Of a DNA stretch of 22,337 nt, positions 1-6,755 are shown one piece after another. This stretch comes from a virus, in the IMG/VR virus record IMGVR_UViG_3300027733_000222, positions 1 through 22,337 of that record, one strand, 5' to 3'. A program made the translations under genes and the position numbers. Numbering within the stretch: the first letter of the stretch is position 1; each line of letters starts with the position of its first letter. A model generated the notes under the pieces. That model was given only the letters and a program-made list of their open reading frames with translations, did not search any database and was not told the DNA's origin.

Positions 1-30
1 GGTAAAACAGCTCGCGGACCGATGGCATAA
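1..30 (+). CDS. C-terminal end of an upstream gene (partial)
   Basis: Frame 1 is open from the left edge and reads nine codons, GKTARGPMA, then stops with TAA at 28-30, two bases before the next start. Tight spacing and direction fit the last codons of the preceding virion gene. The piece is too short to identify. A capsid or other head gene would be expected here from usual phage gene order, but that is inference only. Confidence 0.35.
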   Translation, partial: GKTARGPMA

Positions 31-32
31 CT

Positions 33-695
33 ATGACGTACGATGAATTGTGTACATCTATTTCAGATTACGTTGAGAATACGTTCTCGACAGAGCAGAT
101 TGATGTCTTTATTAAAGAGGCAGAGCAGCGTATTTACAATTCAATACAGCTTCCAGACCTGCGTAAAAACGTCACGGGTATAGTTACTCTACACAATAAA
201 TACCTGCAATGCCCGAATGATTTTTTATCGGCTTACTCTATTGCGGTTATTGACCCTACATCTGGTGAGTACACCTACCTTTTAAACAAAGACGTTAACT
301 TCATTCGCGAAGCTTACCCAAGCCCAACGAGTTATGGAACACCTAAGTATTACGCTATCTTTGGACCGCAGTCTAACGATATAAATGAGCTTACATTTAT
401 CTTAGGTCCTACACCTGATGTGCAGTATACGACAGAGCTTCACTACTTCTACTACCCACCTTCTATTACAAGTGAAGAGTCTGGTGGTAATACATGGTTA
501 GGTGAAAACTTTGATTCCGCGTTGCTATACGGTTCTATATTAGAAGCTTACGTTTTCCTCAAAGGGGACGTCGAGATTATGACAACTTATCGTCAACGCT
601 ACGAAGAAGCTATGAACTTACTCAATACACTAGCTACGGGTAAAGACAGAGGCGATGCATACCGTAACGGTCAAGCAAGGATACCTGTTAGATGA
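33..695 (+). CDS. Head-tail adaptor-like protein (220 aa)
   Basis: The 220-residue protein opens with MTYDELCTSISDYVENTF, followed by a helical segment (FIKEAEQRIYNSIQLPDLRKN), a central beta-rich part with many Tyr residues, and a C-terminal helical segment (residues about 155-205, ending near KDRGDAYRNG). This two-part arrangement, with the N-terminal 'sI..yven.f...qid.fI..AE.rI....' pattern, resembles the adaptor proteins of podoviruses such as SU10, which dock on the portal and receive the tail. Its place at the head of a tail/fibre block agrees. No good ribosome binding site is seen, so translation may be coupled to the upstream frame ending at 30. It overlaps the next gene by ATGA (692-695). 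Family assignment is from memory of sequence pattern, not from a search. Confidence 0.6.
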   Translation: MTYDELCTSISDYVENTFSTEQIDVFIKEAEQRIYNSIQLPDLRKNVTGIVTLHNKYLQCPNDFLSAYSIAVIDPTSGEYTYLLNKDVNFIREAYPSPTSYGTPKYYAIFGPQSNDINELTFILGPTPDVQYTTELHYFYYPPSITSEESGGNTWLGENFDSALLYGSILEAYVFLKGDVEIMTTYRQRYEEAMNLLNTLATGKDRGDAYRNGQARIPVR

Positions 696-1108
696 TAGTA
701 CAAGGTCAAACAACTAGCTTTAAAGAAGAGCTTTACGAGGCTATCCATAATTTCACTACGGATACGTTTAAAATTGCTTTGTACACAGCTAACGCTACTT
801 TAAATCAAGATACTATTGCGTATACTGCTACAGGTGAGATTTCAGGTGCGGGTTATACGGCTACAGGACAAACGCTTTTAAATCCCGTAGTTAGCTCAGC
901 AAGTGGTGTTGCGTATATTAGCTTTGATAATATCTCGTGGACTTCAGCAAGTTTCACAGTACGTGGCGCGTTGATATATAATAGCTCTAAAGCTAATCGC
1001 TCTGTCGCTGTACTGGACTTTGGTAGCGATAAGGTAACAACTTCAACTTTCACAATAACTTTTCCAGCGAACACAAGCACTTCAGCTATTATTCGCTCAT
1101 CTAATTAG
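692..1108 (+). CDS. Small beta-rich phage virion protein (138 aa)
   Basis: The 138-residue protein starts in the ATGA overlap with the previous stop and is therefore probably translationally coupled. It begins MIVQGQTTSFKEELYEAIHNF, then TFKIALYTANATLNQDTIAY, and ends in a Thr/Ser-rich strand region with RGALIYNSSKANRSVAVLDF. Proteins with this same layout are common and mostly unnamed in environmental tailed-phage genomes, next to tail or fibre genes. There is no signal peptide, membrane segment or enzyme motif. A structural role (tail decoration, fibre base or head decoration) is inferred from context and composition, and the exact function is unknown. Confidence 0.55.
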   Translation: MIVQGQTTSFKEELYEAIHNFTTDTFKIALYTANATLNQDTIAYTATGEISGAGYTATGQTLLNPVVSSASGVAYISFDNISWTSASFTVRGALIYNSSKANRSVAVLDFGSDKVTTSTFTITFPANTSTSAIIRSSN

Positions 1109-1117
1109 GTAAACAAT

Positions 1118-1672
1118 ATGCACTCAGAAAAAGTAGATGCTCAAGACTCCACAGGCGTAAACCTTATTCGAGGTGGAGAAGCTGACGAGCAAATTCAAAT
1201 CACAGGTCACTATGACGTTAAATGCCTTGACGCTGATGGTAACGTGAAGTGGGAAGATACTATTAAAAATTTAGTAGTGACTGTGGGTAAAAATGATTTA
1301 CTTACTCAGTATTTTAAAGGGGCTGCTTATACAGCAGCTTGGTATATGGGGCTAGTTGACGGTGCATCTTCGCCTACTTATGCGGCTGGGGATACTTTAG
1401 CTTCTCATGCGGGATGGACTGAAAGTACAGCTTACTCAGGGTCTAACCGTATTACCACTACATTTGGTACAGCTTCTGCGGGTTCACTGACTTCTAATTC
1501 GGCATCCTTTAGCATTAATGCTTCAGCTACTATTGCAGGGGCTTTGATGTGTCAAACTCAAGTACGAGCTACAACAACAGGCGTTTTGTATTCAGCAGGT
1601 AACTTTACTGGCGGAAACCGCACGGTAGTATCTGGAGATACAATCGTAGTTACATACACAGCAAGTGCATAG
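1118..1672 (+). CDS. Beta-rich phage virion protein (184 aa)
   Basis: The 184-residue protein has a charged N-terminal part (about 1-45, with YDVKCLDADGNVKWEDTIKN) followed by NLVVTVGKNDLLTQYFKG and a Ser/Thr/Gly/Ala-rich half that looks like short beta strands. Proteins with the 'G...W.d.i.NLVv..G.n.ll...f.G..y...wy.GLvd' pattern are common beside fibre genes in environmental phages and are usually unnamed. There are no catalytic motifs. The stop (TAG at 1670-1672) lies inside the AGGTGA-like ribosome binding site of the fibre gene at 1680, so expression of the two is linked. It is probably a fibre-associated or tail surface protein, by inference only. Confidence 0.55.
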   Translation: MHSEKVDAQDSTGVNLIRGGEADEQIQITGHYDVKCLDADGNVKWEDTIKNLVVTVGKNDLLTQYFKGAAYTAAWYMGLVDGASSPTYAAGDTLASHAGWTESTAYSGSNRITTTFGTASAGSLTSNSASFSINASATIAGALMCQTQVRATTTGVLYSAGNFTGGNRTVVSGDTIVVTYTASA

Positions 1673-1679
1673 GTGAAAC

Positions 1680-3635
1680 ATGGCTTTAGTTTTAGCAGAT
1701 AGAGTTAAAGAGACAACAACTTCTACAGGCACTACCGCTATTACTTTAGCTGGTGCAGCTACAGGTTATCAAACATTTTCTTCAGCAGTAGGTAATGCAA
1801 ACACCACTTATTACACCATAGCAGACCAAACAGGCGCTAATTGGGAAGTAGGTATCGGTACTTACACATCGTCTGGGAATACACTAAGTCGAGATACAAT
1901 ATTAGCATCAAGCAATGCGGGTAGCTTAGTTACGTTTACTGCTGGCACTAAAGATGTATTTGTTACGTATCCTGCTGAACGCGCATTATATACTGGTGGA
2001 CCTTTAGGAACGCCTTCTAGTGGCACATTAACTAATGCGACTGGATATACTTATGTTAATTTAAGTGGCACTGTACCCACGTGGAATCAAAACACGACAG
2101 GAAATGCTACAACAGCGACAACAGCGACCAATGTAGCTGGCGGTAGCGCAGGCAATGTACATTACCAAACAGGGTCTGGCACTACTGGTTTTGTTTCTAA
2201 TGGTACAACAGGTCAAGTATTAACCTCAAATGGTGCGGCTGCGCCTACATGGGCAACAGCTTCTGGTGGTGGCGGTACAAAAACCATCTCAAACAAAACA
2301 GGCGCATATACCATCGTATCGGGTGATTTAGGCACAATTATTAATTGTACTTCTGGTACGTTTACTGTCAGTTTAACAGCCGCTGCGTCATTAGGTAGTG
2401 GGTTCACTTGCACTATTTGGAATACAGGTACGGGTGCAATTACGATTGACCCAAATGCGTCTGAAACGATTGATGGTGTTGCTACACTTATTCTAAGACA
2501 AGGCGAAGGTCTAGCTGTTGTTTGTAACGGCACAAACTGGGAAACTGATGATAAGAAGCCAATGCGGGGTTATGTTGAGAATATAATATCTACAGATAGC
2601 CGTTCAACTGTTACTGGTAGCGGTAGCATTGCATTAGGCGGTGCTGCTACTATCGGTGGCGCATATAGTATTTCTTGGGGAAGAAATACTACTAATAACT
2701 CCGACAATAGTATTTGTATTGGTTATAGCGCAACTTCAGGTTTAACAGGTGTAACTATAGGATATACAGCAAGTGGTTCATCGTACTCATTTAGCGGTGG
2801 GTATGCAGCTTCTGCATCGGGGTTAGCTTCATTAGCTCTTGGTTCAAACAGTACGTCGGGTAGTGAAAGCTCATCTGCCATAGGTAGAAATAGTGCAGGC
2901 TCTGGAGCAGTTACCGCCACAGGCGCAGGAGCAATGGCATTAGGCGGTTCATATGCTTCTGGTACAGACAGTTTTGCTGCGGCTATTGGCGATAATACGA
3001 GTAGTTACGGTGCTAAAAGCGCAAATAGCATTGCTATTGGTCAAACCGCATTGGCTAGTTCTTCTAACACTCTATGTATTGGATTATCAAGCGTAGCCAG
3101 TGGTATTCAATCTGTTGCGATTGGGAGAGCGTGTGAGTCCATCGGAGTACAATCATTTACGTTTGGGTATGGAGCAAAAGCATCTCAGCAAGGTAAAATA
3201 GTATTTGGAACAACAATATTCTCTGCAACTAGCGGGCAATCTCAATATGGGAAAATTATTTTAGTTGCAGAAACCACAACCACAACAACAGTAGCATTAA
3301 CCTCAAATGGCAGTGCAGCATCAACAACGAATCAACTTATCCTAGCGTCCGGTCAAGCGATGGCTATTCAAGGCACATTGATAGCTAAGCAATCTGGTAG
3401 CGGTAATATGGCTGGCTGGAACATCACAGGTATAGTATCGAATAATGCAGGTACGATGGCGGTGAGTGGGTTAGCGTTAACGTTAATAGGTGTAGATACA
3501 ATTGTTTTGGGGGTGAACCTACCAACCATTGCAGTTGATAATACAAACAAAGGTGTAACGATTACATCGGGTTATAAATCAGCAACAAATATTCGATGGG
3601 TAGCAACGGTAAATACTTCAGAAGTAACGGTTTAA
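1680..3635 (+). CDS. Tail fibre with YadA-head-like repeats (651 aa)
   Basis: The N-terminal ~100 residues (MALVLADRVKETTTSTGTTA through the YPAERALY region) match the kind of base domain seen on many podovirus and cyanophage-type fibres. Next come a Thr/Gly/Asn-rich stalk (about 105-195) and a small beta domain (about 200-290). Residues about 310-505 are many degenerate repeats with cores such as SIALGG, SLALGS, SIAIGQ and SVAIGR. These are typical of the YadA/trimeric autotransporter head beta-roll, so the fibre is probably a trimer. Residues about 524-651 form a separate terminal beta domain ending NIRWVATVNTSEVTV, a tip domain recurring on environmental phage fibres. No S74 chaperone motif is present, unlike the fibre at 4537. 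It likely contacts the host surface; the receptor is unknown. Confidence 0.75.
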   Translation: MALVLADRVKETTTSTGTTAITLAGAATGYQTFSSAVGNANTTYYTIADQTGANWEVGIGTYTSSGNTLSRDTILASSNAGSLVTFTAGTKDVFVTYPAERALYTGGPLGTPSSGTLTNATGYTYVNLSGTVPTWNQNTTGNATTATTATNVAGGSAGNVHYQTGSGTTGFVSNGTTGQVLTSNGAAAPTWATASGGGGTKTISNKTGAYTIVSGDLGTIINCTSGTFTVSLTAAASLGSGFTCTIWNTGTGAITIDPNASETIDGVATLILRQGEGLAVVCNGTNWETDDKKPMRGYVENIISTDSRSTVTGSGSIALGGAATIGGAYSISWGRNTTNNSDNSICIGYSATSGLTGVTIGYTASGSSYSFSGGYAASASGLASLALGSNSTSGSESSSAIGRNSAGSGAVTATGAGAMALGGSYASGTDSFAAAIGDNTSSYGAKSANSIAIGQTALASSSNTLCIGLSSVASGIQSVAIGRACESIGVQSFTFGYGAKASQQGKIVFGTTIFSATSGQSQYGKIILVAETTTTTTVALTSNGSAASTTNQLILASGQAMAIQGTLIAKQSGSGNMAGWNITGIVSNNAGTMAVSGLALTLIGVDTIVLGVNLPTIAVDNTNKGVTITSGYKSATNIRWVATVNTSEVTV

Positions 3636-3662
3636 TAATCAACAACAAAACAGGAAACAACA

Positions 3663-3956
3663 ATGGCTATTCAAATTGATTTAAATACAAGTAACTTCGG
3701 CATTCCTTTCGCTGGAGCTTATTTTCGTATCGTTACATCGTCTATTAGTCGTCAACGCAATTCACAATTTTCAGTGATGATTGACGTGGTAGGCTACGCG
3801 CAAAAGCCAACTAATGATGATACTAAAGATATTGATTTCAGACGCTACCACACACCACTTGCAGACGTAGAAGCGCAAGCAGGGTCAACATTCTTAGAAA
3901 AGTCTTATAACTGGGTAGCATCACAAGCCGATATGTCTGGCGCGGTAGCGGTGTAA
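3663..3956 (+). CDS. Conserved-looking small phage protein (97 aa)
   Basis: The 97-residue protein begins MAIQIDLNTSNFGIPFAGAYF and ends in DMSGAVAV. It has alternating strand-like segments (YFRIVTSS, SQFSVMIDVVGYA) and no membrane segment or enzyme motif. An ACAGGA sequence about eight bases before the ATG serves as ribosome binding site. The stop overlaps the next start by one base (TAATG at 3954-3958). I recognise the general pattern from phage fibre regions, where it is unnamed. Its position between two fibre-related genes suggests a small structural or fibre-base component. This is inference. Confidence 0.5.
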   Translation: MAIQIDLNTSNFGIPFAGAYFRIVTSSISRQRNSQFSVMIDVVGYAQKPTNDDTKDIDFRRYHTPLADVEAQAGSTFLEKSYNWVASQADMSGAVAV

Positions 3957-4534
3957 TGTTTGGTTTTTCCGCTTTTGCTGGGGCGCCTTTTGCCAGTTTA
4001 ACTGGCGCAGCCCCTATATCTGTTTCTTTGTCAGAATCTATAGCACTCTCTGATGGCTATGCAACAGTCGTAACATTTACTTCAGCACTAACAGAGGCAG
4101 CCACACTAGCGGACACAATTACAGTAACTGGAGCCTATTCGGTAGATTTAAGCGCACCTATATCTTTAACAGACGGTTACGCACCTGCGGTAGCATATAT
4201 AGCTGATTTAGCTTCTTCTGTGGCACTTACTGATGTTTACACTTCAGCAGTTACATATAATACAATACAAGAAGAAAGTATTTCCCCGTTAGCCGAGCAG
4301 ACGGTATCTGTAACCTGTAATTTAGCTCTTAGTGAAGCATCCCTATTATCAGATACATATAGCGCAGCGGGTAGTATATACAACACATCAAGCTTAAACA
4401 CGGTAACCCTACTTGACGGATACACATTTAGATTCTTATGGGAATCTATAGACGATACACAATCTGCTAATTGGGTATCTGTAACCACAACACAAGACCC
4501 TAATTGGGTACCAGTTATAACTTACCAGGAATAA
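3956..4534 (+). CDS. Repeat-built tail/fibre-associated protein (192 aa)
   Basis: The start is the ATG of a one-base TAATG overlap. No Shine-Dalgarno sequence is seen, so it likely depends on re-initiation. After a hydrophobic N-terminus (MFGFSAFAGAPFASLTGAAP), residues 25-156 are about seven degenerate repeats of a pattern close to L(S/T)E..x.L(S/T/A)D.Y...v.y. Asp falls at 33, 53, 73, 93 and 133, and the preceding Leu at 31, 51, 71, 91 and 131, an exact 20-residue period with one diverged unit at 105-124. The C-terminus carries two W-V strands (ANWVSVTTTQ and PNWVPVITYQ), a tail pattern frequent in phage virion proteins. There is no catalytic motif. A structural, probably beta-solenoid or stacked-sandwich, component is inferred. 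Confidence 0.55.
   Translation: MFGFSAFAGAPFASLTGAAPISVSLSESIALSDGYATVVTFTSALTEAATLADTITVTGAYSVDLSAPISLTDGYAPAVAYIADLASSVALTDVYTSAVTYNTIQEESISPLAEQTVSVTCNLALSEASLLSDTYSAAGSIYNTSSLNTVTLLDGYTFRFLWESIDDTQSANWVSVTTTQDPNWVPVITYQE
4028..4429 (+). repeat. 20-residue (60-base) degenerate coding repeats
   Basis: Within the 192-residue protein, units start at residues 25, 45, 65, 85, 105, 125 and about 146 and share L-x-x-x-(I/V/T)-x-L-x-D-x-(Y/I). Nucleotide identity between units is modest, so the repeat is old or under selection at the protein level. Confidence 0.7.
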
Positions 4535-4536
4535 AC

Positions 4537-5871
4537 ATGACAACATCATACACAACATTGTTGGGGCTTGCTCAACCGCAAACAGGAGATTTAAGCGGTA
4601 CTTGGGGGACAACCATTAACGATAACCTTACTGCTTATTTAGACGATGCGATTGCAGGCGCACAGGTTATTAGTGGTAGTCAGACAGCCGTTACGCTAAG
4701 TAAAACAACGGGGGCAAGTTTAAGTCAAGTCGTAGCAGGCACTACGGGCTCATCACAATATCAGATTATTCGTTGTACAGGCACTCCCTCAAGCTTACTG
4801 ACTATCACAGTCCCTGCAGCAAATAAAATATATGTAGTTATCAACGCAACAGCTCAATCGGTCAAAATCGTAGGTACAGGTCCAACTGCGGGGGTTACTA
4901 TTGCTTCTGGTAAAAAAACTTTAGTAGCGTGGAGTGGCTCTGATTTTGTGGAAGTTGCACCTAGTTCTAGCGGAACAGTAACTTCTGTTGCCATGACAGT
5001 CCCTAGTTTTTTATCTGTTACAGGTTCGCCAGTAACAGGAGCAGGGACAATTGCGCTTGATTTTACTTCAACAACACCGTTGGCTATTGGGTATCGTGCA
5101 TTAGGGTTAAACACAACAGGTTCACAAAACACGGCTGTTGGGGCAAACGCTTTATATAATAATACAACCGCAGGGTATAACACGGCTGTCGGATACAACG
5201 CACTAACTAATAATAGTTCTGGTGAACACAATGTAGCTGTAGGTAGAAACGCACTATCTGCGGTATTTAATAGTGGTTCGTTTAATGTTGCTTTGGGGAG
5301 TAGCTCTTTACTCGGTAATACCTCAGGTACCAACAACACAGCAGTGGGTGGTTACTCTTTAAGCGGTGGGTCATCTGGTTCATATAACACTGGTATTGGC
5401 TATCTCGCAAGTTGTGGTAGTACAGGTAGTGGTAATATTTCAATCGGACCTGTCAATTCTGCTGGTACTAACGCACCCGCATTTTCTATATCAACAGAAA
5501 GCAACCGAATTAGTATGGGTTCAACAGGCGTTACAAACGCCTACGTGCAAGTAGCGTGGACAGTTGTTTCTGATGCGCGTGATAAAACTAATTTTGCACC
5601 TGTTCCACATGGTCTTGATTTTGTAAATCAACTTAATCCAACTTCGTATCAATTTAAGGTTAATCGTGAAGATGACACACCAACAGGTGCTGTTAGATAC
5701 GGTTTTAAAGCGCAAGATATTTTATCTTTAGAGGGTGATAATTCAGTTATTATTGACAGTGAAGATTTAGAAAAATTACGTTTCAACTCCGATAGTTTAA
5801 TCCCTGTTCTTGTTAATGCAATTAAAGAGCTTACTGCTCGTCTTGAAACTTTAGAAAATAAGGTAAATTAA
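4537..5871 (+). CDS. Tail fibre/spike with YadA-like repeats and S74 self-cleaving chaperone (444 aa)
   Basis: The ATG at 4537 is chosen over an in-frame TTG at 4504 because an AGGA site (4527-4530) sits six bases upstream and the previous gene stops at 4534. The N-terminal module MTTSYTTLLGLAQPQTGDLS is a usual fibre start in environmental phages. Residues 198-288 are YadA-head-like repeats (NTAVGANAL, NTAVGYNAL, NVAVGRNAL) with a 17-residue period. The last ~100 residues are a peptidase S74/endosialidase-type intramolecular chaperone. SDARDK at 345-350 supplies the expected Ser345 and Lys350, followed by FVNQLNPTSYQF and a coiled C-terminus (IPVLVNAIKELTARLETLENK). In this family the domain trimerises, assists folding and then cuts itself off before the Ser, which would leave a mature ~344-residue fibre. 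Confidence 0.88.
   Translation: MTTSYTTLLGLAQPQTGDLSGTWGTTINDNLTAYLDDAIAGAQVISGSQTAVTLSKTTGASLSQVVAGTTGSSQYQIIRCTGTPSSLLTITVPAANKIYVVINATAQSVKIVGTGPTAGVTIASGKKTLVAWSGSDFVEVAPSSSGTVTSVAMTVPSFLSVTGSPVTGAGTIALDFTSTTPLAIGYRALGLNTTGSQNTAVGANALYNNTTAGYNTAVGYNALTNNSSGEHNVAVGRNALSAVFNSGSFNVALGSSSLLGNTSGTNNTAVGGYSLSGGSSGSYNTGIGYLASCGSTGSGNISIGPVNSAGTNAPAFSISTESNRISMGSTGVTNAYVQVAWTVVSDARDKTNFAPVPHGLDFVNQLNPTSYQFKVNREDDTPTGAVRYGFKAQDILSLEGDNSVIIDSEDLEKLRFNSDSLIPVLVNAIKELTARLETLENKVN
5128..5400 (+). repeat. 17-residue (51-base) YadA-like tandem repeats
   Basis: Units beginning N(T/V)AVG or a close variant start at residues 198, 215, 232, 250, 267 and 284 of the S74 fibre. Four spacings are 17 and one is 18. 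Each unit is close to NTAVG-xxAL-xxxxxGxx. At DNA level the core AACACGGCTGT recurs with drift. Confidence 0.75.
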
Positions 5872-5872
5872 A

Positions 5873-6064
5873 ATGAACAAATTACTTAAAGCATGGAACT
5901 ATATCCAAGCAAGATTAAAAGAACCTTCTACACACGCGAGTGTGGCAGCACTCGCTACGATGGCGGGTATGAATATTGATGCTGGTCCCGTGCATGATGG
6001 CTTGACTGCGGCTGGTATCGTGTTTGGTGTGATTGGATTATTTACATCAGAGTCTTCATCTTAA
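5873..6064 (+). CDS. Small holin-like membrane protein (63 aa)
   Basis: The 63-residue protein has a basic N-terminus (MNKLLKAWNYIQARLKEPST), a weakly hydrophobic Ala-rich stretch (HASVAALATMAGMNID) and a clear hydrophobic helix near the end (GLTAAGIVFGVIGLFT). The 'RLKEPSTHA...ALA...G' pattern is common in small proteins encoded just before endolysins in environmental phages. Position directly upstream of a peptidase lysin, length and one or two membrane segments support a holin or other inner-membrane lysis factor, but no named holin family is recognised. It starts one base after the fibre stop, with AAGG (5860 region) as a modest ribosome binding site. Confidence 0.5.
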   Translation: MNKLLKAWNYIQARLKEPSTHASVAALATMAGMNIDAGPVHDGLTAAGIVFGVIGLFTSESSS

Positions 6065-6207
6065 TAGTTGCGCTACAGGGGTGTAGTCTTACGCAATGTG
6101 ATATTACACCCACAGCAACATTGGCGTATAATGAAGCTAAATCAGAGCTTGGTTTAGGTAGTGAAGGGGTTAATTTAAAGTGTAAAATAGAGGAGTATTA
6201 TGATTGA
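6046..6207 (+). CDS. Hidden lipoprotein-like frame, possible outer-membrane lysis (o-spanin-like) subunit
   Basis: The frame is open from 5998 to TGA at 6205-6207, in the -1 register relative to the holin-like gene, and fills the apparent gap 6065-6199. Read from the ATC at 6046 it gives a short signal of the form (M)RVFILIVALQGC, then CSLTQCDITPTATLAYNEAK and a Glu/Lys/Tyr-rich end. LQGC is a lipobox, with Cys codon at 6082. The mature part would be 41 residues, near the size of lambda Rz1, though not proline-rich. No ATG, GTG or TTG is in frame between 5998 and the Cys; only ATT (6037, 6040), ATC or ATA could initiate, with a weak GGA at 6035. The start is therefore uncertain. The stop overlaps the next gene's start region by eight bases. 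It could be a real lysis lipoprotein with a rare start, a frameshift product, a sequence error, or chance. Confidence 0.4.
   Translation: MRVFILIVALQGCSLTQCDITPTATLAYNEAKSELGLGSEGVNLKCKIEEYYD
6190..6195 (+). promoter_or_regulatory. Shine-Dalgarno GAGGAG before the 69-residue gene
   Basis: GAGGAG lies four bases before the ATG at 6200. It is the strongest ribosome binding site in the lysis cassette, and it sits inside the hidden lipoprotein-like frame. Confidence 0.6.
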
Positions 6208-6409
6208 TTCAATAAGTGGGTTTTTTAAAAAAGTACTACGCTTCTTCTCAGCGCATACATCCGAACTTGCAGAAGCAGCCACGATTGCTGAAATTGCTAC
6301 GGGTAATGCCGAGCTTGTCCCTTTAACTCAAACTATCGCAAAAGCAACCCAAGCAAGCACTTCCATTCTTGATAAAATGACGGATACCTTAAATGACGAA
6401 ACTAAGTGA
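6200..6409 (+). CDS. Small lysis-cassette protein of unknown function (69 aa)
   Basis: The 69-residue protein begins MIDSISGFFKKVLRFFSAHT, an amphipathic basic/aromatic helix, followed by an Ala/Glu/Thr-rich helical stretch (ELAEAATIAEIATGNAEL) and a polar C-terminus. It has no true membrane segment and no signal peptide. The N-terminal helix could lie on the membrane surface. It overlaps the endolysin start by 17 bases and follows a strong ribosome binding site, so it is a real gene in the lysis operon. A holin accessory or antiholin role is possible from context only; I do not recognise the family. Confidence 0.55.
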   Translation: MIDSISGFFKKVLRFFSAHTSELAEAATIAEIATGNAELVPLTQTIAKATQASTSILDKMTDTLNDETK

Positions 6410-6755
6410 ACATTTTAGTGAAGAAGAATTCATGTGTCACTGCGGATGTGGCGAGAAGCACATCAATCCAAAACTCATTGAACTCTTAGAGCGCATTCGC
6501 ACAACTCTTGGAAGACCTATTAAAATTGTTAGTGGGCATCGCTGTGAGAAACACAACAAAGAGTGCGGCGGTAAAGAACATAGCCAGCACTTACTTGGCA
6601 ATGCAGCAGATATTCAAATAGAAGGTATGCTTCCTGTAGCAGTTCAAGAATATCTCATGAAGCATTATGACGATGACTGTAAAGGGTTAGGCCGCTATAA
6701 ATCATTTACCCATATTGATGTACGTGATGGTAAAATCGCACGCTGGAACGGATAA
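6393..6755 (+). CDS. Endolysin, M15-type D-Ala/peptide-cleaving metallopeptidase (120 aa)
   Basis: A compact 120-residue protein of the peptidase M15 (M15_3, VanY-like) type. FSEEEFMCHCGCGE near the N-terminus and IKIVSGHRCEKHN are standard for the family. HLLGNAADI (66-74) gives the zinc ligands His66 and Asp73, and FTHIDVR (105-111) gives the third ligand His107. Such enzymes cut peptide bonds in peptidoglycan cross-links or stems. There is no signal peptide or SAR segment, so release to the periplasm would need a holin, which fits the upstream 63-residue gene. An extra Cys set (15, 17, 19, 51, 58) may bind a second metal or stabilise the fold. The stop overlaps the next start by one base (TAATG). 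Confidence 0.88.
   Translation: MTKLSEHFSEEEFMCHCGCGEKHINPKLIELLERIRTTLGRPIKIVSGHRCEKHNKECGGKEHSQHLLGNAADIQIEGMLPVAVQEYLMKHYDDDCKGLGRYKSFTHIDVRDGKIARWNG

Noticed and set aside
4504-4536. In-frame TTG start for the S74 fibre, 33 bases upstream
   Set aside because: It would overlap the previous gene by 31 bases and lacks a ribosome binding site. The ATG at 4537 has AGGA at proper spacing and gives the usual fibre N-terminus.
5866-6064. Programmed -1 frameshift joining the holin-like gene to the lipoprotein-like frame
   Set aside because: No X-XXY-YYZ slippery heptamer was seen in the overlap of frames. A lipobox needs its own N-terminus, so separate initiation or a sequence error fits better.
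6103-6132. TATAAT at 6127-6132 with a partial -35 (ATTACA) 18 bases upstream
   Set aside because: The -35 match is only four of six, the site is inside a probable coding frame, and it lies in the middle of a tightly packed operon. A chance match in AT-rich sequence is more likely.
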